A model generated the notes under the pieces. That model saw only the letters and a program-made list of their open reading frames with translations. It was not told the origin of the DNA and did not search any database. Of a DNA stretch of 64,000 nt, positions 1-7,584 are shown one piece after another (the first letter of the stretch is position 1; every line of letters starts with the position of its first letter). The DNA is from Bacillota bacterium (GTDB taxonomy: Bacteria; Bacillota; Clostridia; Lachnospirales; Lachnospiraceae). Where the stretch lies: contig JAEWQV010000013.1 in the NCBI GenBank assembly GCA_023399055.1, positions 1-64,000 on the forward strand. Direction: 5' to 3'. The translations under genes and the position numbers were made by a program.

Positions 1-1
1 T

Positions 2-123
2 TGCACACTCTCGCGTTCAAATACTTTTAAAGCACAGCTTTTGTTCCGCGCGCGTAGCTGCGCATCATTAGCCCGCAGGGCTTTTTATATAACAGGAAAT
101 TCGAAGGAATTTCCTGTTATATA
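2..123. repeat. Dispersed GC-rich repeat, copy A
   Basis: This block recurs at 50737-50858. About 60 bases between the two variable ends are identical, including a GC-rich core with CCGCGCGCG that stands out from the AT-rich surroundings. It ends in a perfect hairpin at 86-123 with 17-base arms and a GAAG loop. It lies just beyond the terminator of the minus-strand gene to its right, as copy B does. The left edge may be cut by the window start. Confidence 0.85.
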
Positions 124-155
124 AAAATAGCAAGACAGCCCAAACTGCCTTGCTA
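122..155 (-). terminator. Rho-independent terminator of the GNAT gene
   Basis: Arms TAGCAAGACAG and CTGCCTTGCTA form a stem with one mismatch. On the minus strand it is followed by a T-rich run (TTTTTA). It is placed about 100 bases past the stop of the gene at 254-787. Confidence 0.75.
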
Positions 156-253
156 AAAAAGTCTAACTTTTCGATGTCACCTAAATTTCCGTGCCTTTAG
201 TAAATCTACGTTATTAAATTGGAAATTTGTCGTTATATTTAAGCAATTCGAAC

Positions 254-787
254 TTATACATCTAAGTAAAAATAAACATTACTCTTATCGGCTTGAATGG
301 TTCCTCTATATTCGTGTGTGTTAAATCCACCTATTACAAATCCGGATTTTATGTAGAATAAACATGCAGAAAGATTATTATCTTGACCGATTGTATAAAT
401 TCCTCGATAACCATTTTGGGCAGCAATTTTCTTACCCTCATCCAGTAATTGCTTTCCTATTCCGTAACCCCGATACTCCATACATACTTTTAAATCATCA
501 AGATATAAGTATTTAAATAAATCATGCCTATAAATCGCAAGTCCTATACACTTTCTGCTTACATTATAGGCTCCAACAAAAAAGCACTCTTTTTTTAGTG
601 CATCATAATCGTAGTTTTCATCGGGAAATATCATCTCGCTGATTTTACTTTTCTCAAATTCCTCGGTTCTGTAAGCCCATTTGTTACCATCGTAAGTAGG
701 AACCATTTTTCCCCACAAGGTAAAAGGTTCATTAGGAATATTTATATCCTTCTTAGTAGCTTCAGTAATCCGTCTAATTTCAATCAT
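254..787 (-). CDS. GNAT acetyltransferase, streptothricin acetyltransferase (SatA/Sat4)-like
   Basis: A 177-residue single-domain N-acetyltransferase of the Gcn5-related family, expected to transfer acetyl from acetyl-CoA to an amine. The acetyl-CoA loop is visible as RGYGIGKQLL near residue 110, and the C-terminal GFVIGGFNTHEYRG stretch is the pattern seen in streptothricin acetyltransferases. A role in antibiotic inactivation is inferred from this similarity only; the residues binding the drug cannot be judged here. The ATG at 787 is chosen because a run of seven G sits 7 bases upstream; an in-frame TTG two codons earlier would lie too close to that site. It stands alone between two terminators. 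Confidence 0.8.
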   Translation of the reverse strand: MIEIRRITEATKKDINIPNEPFTLWGKMVPTYDGNKWAYRTEEFEKSKISEMIFPDENYDYDALKKECFFVGAYNVSRKCIGLAIYRHDLFKYLYLDDLKVCMEYRGYGIGKQLLDEGKKIAAQNGYRGIYTIGQDNNLSACLFYIKSGFVIGGFNTHEYRGTIQADKSNVYFYLDV

Positions 788-917
788 CTTCAATCCCCCC
801 CTTACAAATTTCTAATTATTAAAGAATACTATAAGCAAGGATAAAAATATAGTGTTGTTTATTTATACACATATATTTATATGATTCTTTTAATAAGTGG
901 CTTTGTCTAAAGTCTGA

Positions 918-948
918 AACACCAGACCTTACCTGTCTGATGTTTTTA
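918..948 (-). terminator. Terminator of the nitroreductase gene
   Basis: Arms AACACCAGAC and GTCTGATGTT pair with one mismatch, with T runs on the plus side and T-rich DNA beyond on the minus side. It sits between the 3' end of the nitroreductase and the upstream side of the GNAT gene, so the minus-strand assignment follows from gene order. Confidence 0.6.
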
Positions 949-1011
949 TAGCTTATTATTTTCAATTTCTGATTTAATTCTTTACTTATTCCCATGAATC
1001 AGAGTTAAATT

Positions 1012-1680
1012 TTACTTCCATATAACAATATCTTCTATCGGCTGTCTGGTTTTTTCACGATGAGGATCTTCTGCTCGGTATCCAAAACTAACCATACCAG
1101 ATATTCCGAAATGCTCCGCATCTATTAATTCTTCCTCAATCAAAAGCTGATCCACTGCTTTCTGGTCGTACCCTTCAATTGGGCAGGAATCAATCCCAAG
1201 AAATGCAGCCGTAGTCAGCATATTTGCCATAACAATATAGGTCTGTTTGCTCGCCCAGTCGAATACTGCACGATCACTTTCTAGTAAATTAAAATCGTTC
1301 ATTTGAAAGTTCTTAAACGCATTTCTTTTACTCTCAATAACCTCGTCCGGTAATTTTTGTACATCCCTCATAATATGAGTTAAATACTCCGAGTCATAAT
1401 TGGTATCAGAATTTTTTCTGGCTAGCAGAAGTACCAGGTGACTGGCTCCCTCTAAACTCTTTCTTGCTCCCCAGGCAATGGGATATAGCTTTTTTTTAAT
1501 TTCTTCGTCCTGTAGTACTATCAATTTCCAGGGTTCAAAACCAAAGGAGCTTGGCGATAGATGTGCTGCTTCTAAAATTGTATCAAAATCCTCCTTTGAT
1601 ACTACTTTTGATGGATCAAACTGCTTGCAGGCATGGCGAAAACGAAATGTATCCAATATTATTTGATTTTTGTTGCTCAT
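1012..1680 (-). CDS. Nitroreductase family protein (NfsB-like)
   Basis: A 222-residue FMN-dependent NAD(P)H oxidoreductase of the nitroreductase fold. The N-terminal RFRHACKQFDP motif contacts FMN phosphate, SPSSFGFEPWKLIVL near residue 41 is the classic family segment, and GISGMVSFGYRAEDPHREKTRQP closes the protein as in NfsB/YfkO types. Probable substrates are quinones or nitro compounds, unproven. The start at 1680 has AGGTGG 8 bases upstream; a 46-residue upstream extension of the frame is unlike the family. It is divergent from an HxlR regulator, a common pairing in which the regulator senses electrophiles and controls the reductase. Confidence 0.9.
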   Translation of the reverse strand: MSNKNQIILDTFRFRHACKQFDPSKVVSKEDFDTILEAAHLSPSSFGFEPWKLIVLQDEEIKKKLYPIAWGARKSLEGASHLVLLLARKNSDTNYDSEYLTHIMRDVQKLPDEVIESKRNAFKNFQMNDFNLLESDRAVFDWASKQTYIVMANMLTTAAFLGIDSCPIEGYDQKAVDQLLIEEELIDAEHFGISGMVSFGYRAEDPHREKTRQPIEDIVIWK

Positions 1681-1762
1681 ATTAAAACCACCTTTCTTTT
1701 CTTGAAAATATCCTAGCATATATAAATCTGTTATTGAAGTACGCAAAATATTGATATATAAT

Positions 1763-1775
1763 ATACAAAATGTAT
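1763..1775. promoter_or_regulatory. Candidate HxlR operator
   Basis: A perfect dyad, ATACA-AAA-TGTAT, lies in the 129-base space between the divergent nitroreductase and HxlR genes. It overlaps a weak plus-strand promoter (TTGATA, 16 bases, TATCAT at 1751-1778). HxlR-family proteins bind such short dyads in their own promoter regions; the link here is inference. Confidence 0.5.
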
Positions 1776-1809
1776 CATAACTATCTTTTTTATAGTATTG
1801 GAGAAAACT

Positions 1810-2181
1810 ATGGATCATACCCCATTAACACCGGATTGTCCAAGTGGAAATTGCCCGGTAGAAACAACTTTAAATATATTAAGCGGAAAATGGAAGGGCA
1901 TTATTCTTTATCGCCTTCTGGCAGGAAAGAAACGTTTTAATGAACTAAAGAAAATAATGCCTGCTATTACCTTTCGTACTTTAACCTTACAACTAAGACA
2001 ACTTGAGCGAGATGGAATTGTTGAACGAACTGTTTATGCAGAAGTACCACCCCGTGTGGATTATGCTTTAACTCCTTTAGGTGAGTCCATGCGCCCAATT
2101 ATAAAAGCCATGTATGATTGGGGTACTGAATATCAAAAGCTTGATATTGTCGTAGCTGATAAGGAGCTTGATACAGAATAA
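1810..2181 (+). CDS. HxlR-family winged-helix transcriptional regulator
   Basis: A 123-residue regulator with the HxlR domain: CPVETTLNILSGKWKGIILYRLL, the recognition region FNELKKIMPAITFRTLTLQLRQLERDG and the wing VPPRVDYALTPLG. Cysteines at CPSGNCPVE near the N-terminus resemble the redox or electrophile sensing cysteines of HypR, YodB and CatR. The ATG at 1810 has TTGGAGA 7 bases before it; the in-frame TTG at 1798 overlaps that site and is rejected. It likely represses itself and the divergent nitroreductase. Confidence 0.88.
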   Translation: MDHTPLTPDCPSGNCPVETTLNILSGKWKGIILYRLLAGKKRFNELKKIMPAITFRTLTLQLRQLERDGIVERTVYAEVPPRVDYALTPLGESMRPIIKAMYDWGTEYQKLDIVVADKELDTE

Positions 2182-2196
2182 CTGGAAGATATAAAA

Positions 2197-2243
2197 AGAG
2201 CATATTAGGTTAATTGATATGACATAGCCTAATATGCTCTTTA
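2197..2243. terminator. Bidirectional terminator
   Basis: Perfect arms AGAGCATATTAGG and CCTAATATGCTCT enclose an 18-base loop, with T runs on either side. It separates the convergent HxlR and DUF1801 genes. Confidence 0.85.
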
Positions 2244-2266
2244 TTTCTATGGTCTATCCAAATCTA

Positions 2267-2638
2267 TTACTTTTTCCAAAACGTTGTACAGTCTGCTTTA
2301 TCCATAATATTAAAAGCAACTATTTTCTCCAAGAGTGAATAGTCCACAGGACAATCCCAAGGTATTTTAAATAATCCCTTTGTTCGCTCATAGCCTGCTT
2401 GTTCCATATCACCTTCAAATTTTAACATTGCTGAATTCTCTGGTGCAACCGCCATATGTTTTTTTGCAACACTGAAGCCAATAATAAAGGTACCGTGATC
2501 TGTTAACATAGGCTGATTCCAGCCAAATTTGGTTTCTAAATTAGGAAATTTACTTAATAACCATTTCAAAACCTCTTCCACTCGGGCTCTATTCTCTGGA
2601 TTTTCAATACTTGATAAATATTCTGCAAATACTTCCAT
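2267..2638 (-). CDS. DUF1801 iron-chaperone-like protein (YdhG/Fra family)
   Basis: A 123-residue protein with the DUF1801 fold: VFAEYLSSIENPENRARVEEVL, then KFPNLETKFGWNQPML, TDHGTFIIGFSVAKKHMAVAPE and a terminal FNIMDKADCTTFW. The family includes Bacillus subtilis Fra (YdhG), a frataxin-like iron chaperone delivering iron for cluster assembly. That role here is by family only. The start at 2638 has GGGAGG 8 bases upstream; a longer frame of 11 residues runs through that site and is rejected. The upstream DNA is a three-unit tandem repeat whose units each carry a GGAGG. Confidence 0.82.
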   Translation of the reverse strand: MEVFAEYLSSIENPENRARVEEVLKWLLSKFPNLETKFGWNQPMLTDHGTFIIGFSVAKKHMAVAPENSAMLKFEGDMEQAGYERTKGLFKIPWDCPVDYSLLEKIVAFNIMDKADCTTFWKK

Positions 2639-2652
2639 GCTCAAATCCTCCC

Positions 2653-2802
2653 TTATTATAATTACAAACATTCAATATAAACATTTTGGAGGATTTTCCT
2701 CCTTATTTTAATTGCAAATATTCAGTATAAACATTTGGAGGATTTTTCCTCCTTATCATAATTACAAATATTCAATATAAACACCAGGAGGATTTTCCTC
2801 CT
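2653..2802. repeat. 50-bp tandem repeat, three units
   Basis: Units begin at 2653, 2703 and 2753, with a period of 50 bases and few differences. Each contains CTTAT, then AATTACAAA, ATTCAATATAAACA and a small GGAGGATTTTCCTCC hairpin. The array abuts the ribosome binding site of the DUF1801 gene, and that site itself matches the repeat unit. From 2803 to about 3020 I see nothing. Confidence 0.9.
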
Positions 2803-3022
2803 TTAAACTTATGTGTTATTAGAAGTTCCTATCATTAATTATGTCCACAAACATCCTGCGGTTATAACATGCTGTTCACAACTTTCATAATATGGTTAAA
2901 CAATCACAGATTCTTATTATACATGTTATATTTATATTATAATCTTCAATTTCACCAAATTCAAAGGTTTCTTATTTAAACATATATTAAACTCATATTA
3001 CTATAAGCTCTAGGCATATTAT

Positions 3023-3484
3023 TTAACTAATAGCCTCTTCTCGTGGAGCAATTCGAAACAACTGAATACCCAGGAAAACAAACCAAGCTGTACAAAATAA
3101 CTGGGTTAAAAATAGTATCTCATTTGTAAGCAGCCATGGAAATGCTCCCAATAACGCCATAAGTCCTGTAGCAAATCCCAAATATGCCACAAACTTACCA
3201 ATGGAGCTTTAATATTCAATCTGATATACTGGATAAACCAATCGTCCAAGTATTATAGCTACGACCAGATTTACTGGTATATAAACCAATAGCAGACCGC
3301 ATCCAAAGAAGGTCTTGATTTTTTCAATATTAATTAATAATTGATATAATGCCACAATGGAAGGTATTAACAATATTGTCGCAAAGAATATTAATTCATC
3401 TACCATTGACGAATTTACTTTCCATTTATCCATCCATAACATGAAATCCGAATTATTTGCAGGTGGAGCAGCTATATCTATGCT
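3023..3484 (-). pseudogene. Decayed multi-pass membrane protein gene, two fragments
   Basis: Reading the minus strand, one open segment (3484 to 3209) has no proper start and encodes IAAPPANNSDFMLWMDKW followed by three hydrophobic helices ending GRLVYPVYQIEY. A second segment in another frame (about 3208 to 3023) continues with membrane helices, including GKFVAYLGFATGLMALLGAF and the tail QLFRIAPREEAIS. Together they look like the C-terminal half of one integral membrane protein broken by a frameshift or deletion and lacking its N-terminus. The family is uncertain; a DUF4386-like protein is possible. It lies 8 bases beyond the diguanylate cyclase stop. Confidence 0.6.
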
Positions 3485-3492
3485 CTAAGTAA

Positions 3493-4503
3493 TTATCGAA
3501 CATTTTTAGCTCCTTTACGAGCACGTTTTGCCTCATACATCGATTTATCTGCCTGTTCTATTAATACATCTATTTCAATACCATCTTCACTAAACAGAGC
3601 ATAACCAATACTAGCGCGAAGATTAATGCTAACTCCTTCAAAATCGAAGGGTTTTGTTATTGCGGAATCTAATCGCTGTATTAAGGCTTTAAGATCATCT
3701 CGTCCCGGTACTGCTACAACAATAATTCCAAATTCATCGCCTCCGAGTCTGGATACAGTATCTGCCTCGCGCAAAGTACTGTTAATTCGTAAAGCGACTT
3801 CCTTGATCGACGCGTCTCCGGTACGATGACCATAGTTATCATTAATCTCTTTTAATCCATCCATATCAAGAGAAATAATACCAAAATGCTCAAATTTTCT
3901 TGTCGCTCTTGACAATACCTGCCTTAAACGATCATAGAATATAGAACGATTTGAAATTCCTGTTAGACTGTCATGAGTGGCTTTGTGGAACAATTCACTT
4001 TCGCCATTACTCATTGCTGTATACATTGCCGCTGCAATAAGTCCTGACATAAGCTCTAGAATCTTAATGTCCTCTTCACCAAAATGCCCAGCCTTCTTAG
4101 AAAGTACTTTAATGATTCCGACAACATCATTTTTGTAGATGAGTGGAACTACAATCATAGAGTTAAGACCAATTAACCTGCAAGCATTTTTATTAACTCT
4201 ATCGTCCGTTTCAATATTATCGCTTATCAGTGGCCCTCTAGCTTGTATACATAGCCCGGATAGACTATTTTCAATTTGTAAACGTAGACCCAGGAATTTT
4301 TCAGCAATTCCAGATGCTGCACTATACACCAGCTCATTTTTTTCAATTAATTCTACGGATGCACCATCTGCATTAGTAATGTGCTGACTTCGCTCCGTTA
4401 CTAAGTCCATTATGCAACTTAGATCCATTCCCTGCTGAACGACTTCGGTCTGTACATTAATTATCTCCAATAGCCTATCGTTGCTAATATTGTTTTGATT
4501 CAC
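3493..4503 (-). CDS. GAF-GGDEF diguanylate cyclase
   Basis: A 336-residue cytoplasmic protein. A GAF sensor domain spans about residues 20-165 and a GGDEF domain about 172-333. The active-site GGDEF is at 254-258, and an RxxD inhibitory site (READ, 245-248) lies exactly five residues before it, so product inhibition by c-di-GMP is expected. It should make c-di-GMP from two GTP in response to a small ligand or redox state bound by GAF. No membrane segment is visible. The start is GTG at 4503 with AAGGTGG about 10 bases upstream. Confidence 0.9.
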   Translation of the reverse strand: MNQNNISNDRLLEIINVQTEVVQQGMDLSCIMDLVTERSQHITNADGASVELIEKNELVYSAASGIAEKFLGLRLQIENSLSGLCIQARGPLISDNIETDDRVNKNACRLIGLNSMIVVPLIYKNDVVGIIKVLSKKAGHFGEEDIKILELMSGLIAAAMYTAMSNGESELFHKATHDSLTGISNRSIFYDRLRQVLSRATRKFEHFGIISLDMDGLKEINDNYGHRTGDASIKEVALRINSTLREADTVSRLGGDEFGIIVVAVPGRDDLKALIQRLDSAITKPFDFEGVSINLRASIGYALFSEDGIEIDVLIEQADKSMYEAKRARKGAKNVR

Positions 4504-4679
4504 AATTATTAATCCACCTTTTCTCTTTACAAAATATTACTTATAACCAGCATTTCTACAGTATTCCTTTTAAAGAAATGCTCCTATTATTATACCTCTT
4601 TTTTAACATTGTGCAATAACGTACTATCAATGGTATTTTACTTAAAATAAATACAATTTATAAAAAATATGTAAATTAA

Positions 4680-4708
4680 TTGATTAATTATTCAATTTAT
4701 AGTATAAT
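4680..4708 (+). promoter_or_regulatory. Sigma-A promoter of the DUF1538/PII operon
   Basis: TTGATT, a 17-base spacer and TATAAT. It leaves a 5' leader of about 225 bases before the ATG at 4940, in which I recognise no known riboswitch. The rest of the 4504-4939 gap is AT-rich and otherwise blank. Confidence 0.65.
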
Positions 4709-4939
4709 TAAATTATGTGCGTGCAAGTTTTAGCATTAATTGATTTTTTTCAATGAATAGTGCAATAATGTAATCATCATTTTTTTCTGTGCATTTTCTT
4801 AAGCCTTTGATGTTTTTAGTTTAATATTCTCCTATGATTTCACCATCTATAATCATGTTTTATTGAACCTATTATTAAACTGTCTTTCATTGAATTATTC
4901 AGCTTGTATGTTAACTAATATATGAGATAGGAGACCGTG

Positions 4940-6631
4940 ATGAATAATATGAACCTAAGAAGTAAGCTCACAATTTTTACCACCACGTTGAAGGAAGTTT
5001 TTATTTCCTCACTACCTCTAGCTGCAATAATAGTTATTGTTTGTGGTTTTATTGCTCCACTACATAGCATATCCGATTATATTAAATTACTTGTTGGCTA
5101 TGTAAGTGTGGTTTTGGGGCAAACGTTATTTTTGGATGGACTAAATATTAGTATCTTGCCGATTGGAATGCTAGTCGGAGGCTCACTAATAAAACTAAAA
5201 AAACCAGCCTTTATTATCTTTTTTGGCCTTGTTTTTGGTCTGCTTGCTACAATTGCTGAACCAGCCTTAACAGTTTTAGCAAGACAGACTAACATGATAA
5301 TGCCCATTATTAATGAAACAGTATTTATTTGGATTATGGGTATTGGAATTGGTGTTTTTGTTGGTTTTTCACTCTTTCGAATTATGAAAGACCTAAACAT
5401 TAAAATTGTTTTTGCAATTCTTTATGTTATAACTTTCCTTTGTATCTTCCTTGTCCCAAATGAGTTTGTTGCTCTAGCTTTTGATGGAAGCGGTGCAACT
5501 ACTGGAGATATTTCCGTTCCGTTCATCTTAGCCCTAGGTTTGGGTGTATCCGTTACATTATCAAAGCATAAAAGTAATGATGATACTTTTGGAATTATTG
5601 GTCTAGCCTCTGTTGGTCCCATAATTGCTTTAGCTATCTATGGTATATTTCTTAACTCCAAGTACAATGGTGTTCTTCCACCAGAACAGGTTTATGCACC
5701 CGGTACTGTAGGAACCTTTACCGAGATTATTACAGGTAATCTATCTGGCATTGCACTAGCGCTGTTACCAGTTGTCATTGTATTTTTACCTTTCCAGTTC
5801 TTCTTAATTAAACAACCCAAAAAAGAATTTATAACCATCCTACTTGGAACTGTTGTAGTTTTCGTCGGTCTATTGATCTTCCTGTCAGGTATAGATTATG
5901 GTTTTGCTTTTGCCGGAAAATACATCGGGGAAGTATTCCTGGATGTAACACGTCCTGAATGGTTTAAATGGTTGCTTTTATTAGTTGGATATATTCTAGG
6001 AGCTGCAATTACCTTGTCTGAACCTGCTGTTACTGTACTTGGAGAACAGTTGGAGGAAATAACCAATGGTCATATTAAAAAGTTAACCATTCGTATGACT
6101 CTTGCAATCGGTATTGGTTTTGCTTCCTTACTTGCAATGGTAAAGATTTTAACAGCCGTTAATATTATGTGGTTTTTAGTACCCCTCTACGCAATTGCTC
6201 TTATTATGATGATATTCACACCGAAAATGTTCGTTGGCTTGGCTTTTGACTCAGGCGGTGTATCCGGTGGTGCTTTAACTTCCGCTTTCTTAACACCACT
6301 TACACTTGGTGTAGCGCAGGCTGTTGCTGCTACATCTGGGTCCGGCGCACAGTCCATTTTAGTAAATGGTTTTGGAATTATTGCATTTATTTCAGTTACC
6401 CCATTGATTGCTGTTCAATTTTTAGGTATAGTGTATCATGTAGCATTGAAGAAAGTCGATAAATCTCTGGAAGAAGCAGAGAATGATGCTTTAGAAGAGT
6501 TGGCAGAACTTGCTGGTCTTGTGGATGAATGGAATAAGACTCATGAACCCGAAGATCTTGATGAAGATTTTTCGGATGTTTTCTCTGATGATTTACTAGG
6601 CATGCAACTCGAAACTAGGAGGCAGGAATAG
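4940..6631 (+). CDS. DUF1538 integral membrane protein, two-repeat putative transporter
   Basis: A 563-residue polytopic protein made of two related halves. Each half has the DUF1538 hallmark: VFGLLATIAEPALTVLARQ near residue 100 and ILGAAITLSEPAVTVLGEQ near residue 355, plus paired glycine-rich segments FDGSGATTGDISVPF and FDSGGVSGGALTSAF. Such inverted or tandem repeats with re-entrant-looking glycine loops suggest a secondary transporter or channel. The substrate is unknown. The C-terminus is a long acidic cytoplasmic tail (EEAENDALEELAELAG onward). The start at 4940 has GGAGA 5 bases upstream; a GTG three bases earlier is too close. It is followed after 3 and 15 bases by two PII-like genes, implying regulation by a PII signal. 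Confidence 0.85.
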   Translation: MNNMNLRSKLTIFTTTLKEVFISSLPLAAIIVIVCGFIAPLHSISDYIKLLVGYVSVVLGQTLFLDGLNISILPIGMLVGGSLIKLKKPAFIIFFGLVFGLLATIAEPALTVLARQTNMIMPIINETVFIWIMGIGIGVFVGFSLFRIMKDLNIKIVFAILYVITFLCIFLVPNEFVALAFDGSGATTGDISVPFILALGLGVSVTLSKHKSNDDTFGIIGLASVGPIIALAIYGIFLNSKYNGVLPPEQVYAPGTVGTFTEIITGNLSGIALALLPVVIVFLPFQFFLIKQPKKEFITILLGTVVVFVGLLIFLSGIDYGFAFAGKYIGEVFLDVTRPEWFKWLLLLVGYILGAAITLSEPAVTVLGEQLEEITNGHIKKLTIRMTLAIGIGFASLLAMVKILTAVNIMWFLVPLYAIALIMMIFTPKMFVGLAFDSGGVSGGALTSAFLTPLTLGVAQAVAATSGSGAQSILVNGFGIIAFISVTPLIAVQFLGIVYHVALKKVDKSLEEAENDALEELAELAGLVDEWNKTHEPEDLDEDFSDVFSDDLLGMQLETRRQE

Positions 6632-6634
6632 CCT

Positions 6635-6985
6635 ATGGAAAATTTATTTGAAGAAGGAGAATTTATAACCTTGACTGATCTAGAATATGGTGTTGATTTT
6701 TTGACTGTTGTCGCTATTAGAAAATATAAGGAAGAAATAGCGAAAATGTTGTTGGACAATGGCTGCCATCTAATCGATTTAGTGTATACTAAGTGCTCCG
6801 TACAAACTGGATATTTTAAAGATATGCTTGGCCTTGTACCGGATGAAAAGAAAGTTATGATTACTTGTATCGTAACTGGTGATAAAACCAGCAAAATATT
6901 GGAACAATTAATCACGAAATTTAAGTTTGACAAACCGAATACCGGAATTGCCTTTGTTGTTCCTGTTGATAAATTGTCAGTGTAA
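6635..6985 (+). CDS. PII-like signalling protein 1
   Basis: A 116-residue protein with a ferredoxin-like PII layout: FLTVVAIRKYKEEIAKMLLDNGCHLI (first strand and helix), a reduced T-loop region CSVQTGYFKDMLGLVPDEKK, then KVMITCIVTGDKTSKILEQLI and a final TGIAFVVPVDKL strand. The canonical GlnB T-loop tyrosine and the full B-loop TGxxGDGKIF signature are not seen, so this is a divergent member. It begins 3 bases after the DUF1538 stop, with AGGA 8 bases before the ATG, so it is surely co-transcribed. It probably forms a trimer that gates or reports on the membrane protein, which is inference. Confidence 0.72.
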   Translation: MENLFEEGEFITLTDLEYGVDFLTVVAIRKYKEEIAKMLLDNGCHLIDLVYTKCSVQTGYFKDMLGLVPDEKKVMITCIVTGDKTSKILEQLITKFKFDKPNTGIAFVVPVDKLSV

Positions 6986-7000
6986 TTTGAGGAGGAAAAA

Positions 7001-7342
7001 ATGATTAATAGTAATATGAAGGCCTTATATATTGTAGTTAATGTAGGCTTTGCCGAGCAAATAGTTGAATATGTTCTTTCAAAAGGTGCAGTCGGTGCTA
7101 CTATCATTAATGCTCGTGGCATCAGTTCAATGCACAAGGATATTATGGGAATTAGTACTGACAGTGAAAAGGAAATGGTTTTAACACTTACCGATAATGA
7201 GACTGCAGATAAGATTATGGGATGTGTAAAACAATATGCTGGGTTTAAAACCGAAGCACACGGAATATGTTTTACCTTACCGGTAACAAAAACCATTGGT
7301 CTTTACCAAAATCCTTCAAAGGTTTGTGATGTCAATAAATAA
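7001..7342 (+). CDS. PII-like signalling protein 2
   Basis: A 113-residue PII-family protein closer to the classic pattern than its neighbour: KALYIVVNVGFAEQIVEYVLSKGAVGATIINARG matches the first beta-alpha-beta unit and the entry to the T-loop, and EMVLTLTDNETADKIMGCVK matches the second. The T-loop is short (ISSMHKDIMGISTDSE) and the B-loop region reads KTEAHGICFTLPV. A GAGGAGG site lies just upstream. Two unlike PII proteins in one operon could form mixed trimers or sense different ligands. Nothing here shows which nucleotide or small molecule is bound. Confidence 0.8.
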   Translation: MINSNMKALYIVVNVGFAEQIVEYVLSKGAVGATIINARGISSMHKDIMGISTDSEKEMVLTLTDNETADKIMGCVKQYAGFKTEAHGICFTLPVTKTIGLYQNPSKVCDVNK

Positions 7343-7393
7343 GCATTTTGAATATTAATGTACCAATATCATACATTCTAAACAAGATGAAAC

Positions 7394-7413
7394 GACAAGT
7401 CGTTTCACTTGTC
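7394..7413. other. Small hairpin, AAGTCGTTTCACTTGT family
   Basis: GACAAGT-CGTTTC-ACTTGTC forms a perfect 7-bp stem. Related sequence occurs at 31965-31985 and around 47680-47708, always in intergenic DNA next to a terminator or another hairpin. Confidence 0.5.
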
Positions 7414-7425
7414 ATGAATAAAAAA

Positions 7426-7457
7426 CAAAGCCTTAGACACTAGGCTTTGTTTTTTAT
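7426..7457. terminator. Bidirectional terminator after the PII operon
   Basis: CAAAGCCT and AGGCTTTG arms with an 8-base loop, flanked by T6 on the plus side and T5 on the minus side. It lies between the convergent PII operon and the ABC permease gene. Confidence 0.85.
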
Positions 7458-7584
7458 TTAACTACTCAGCACTTTGGTACATCCCATGTAACTTTTCCAT
7501 ACAAGTCTATTGGTTGTGCAATACAAGCTTCAACAAATAGTTTTAAAAGTAATACTTCAAAAAGACAAGCAATCAAAATTCTTA

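Noticed and set aside
254..787. Calling the GNAT gene a proven streptothricin resistance gene
   Set aside because: Similarity to SatA/Sat4 is partial and read by eye; substrate cannot be assigned without alignment or assay.
4709..4936. Riboswitch in the long leader of the DUF1538 operon
   Set aside because: No consensus of a known class (c-di-GMP, ykkC, glutamine or others) could be traced by eye.
6541..7296. 251-codon minus-strand open frame opposite the PII genes
   Set aside because: It is antisense to two clear PII-like genes with good ribosome binding sites; the translation is Ser/Ile/Thr-rich shadow sequence without domain features.
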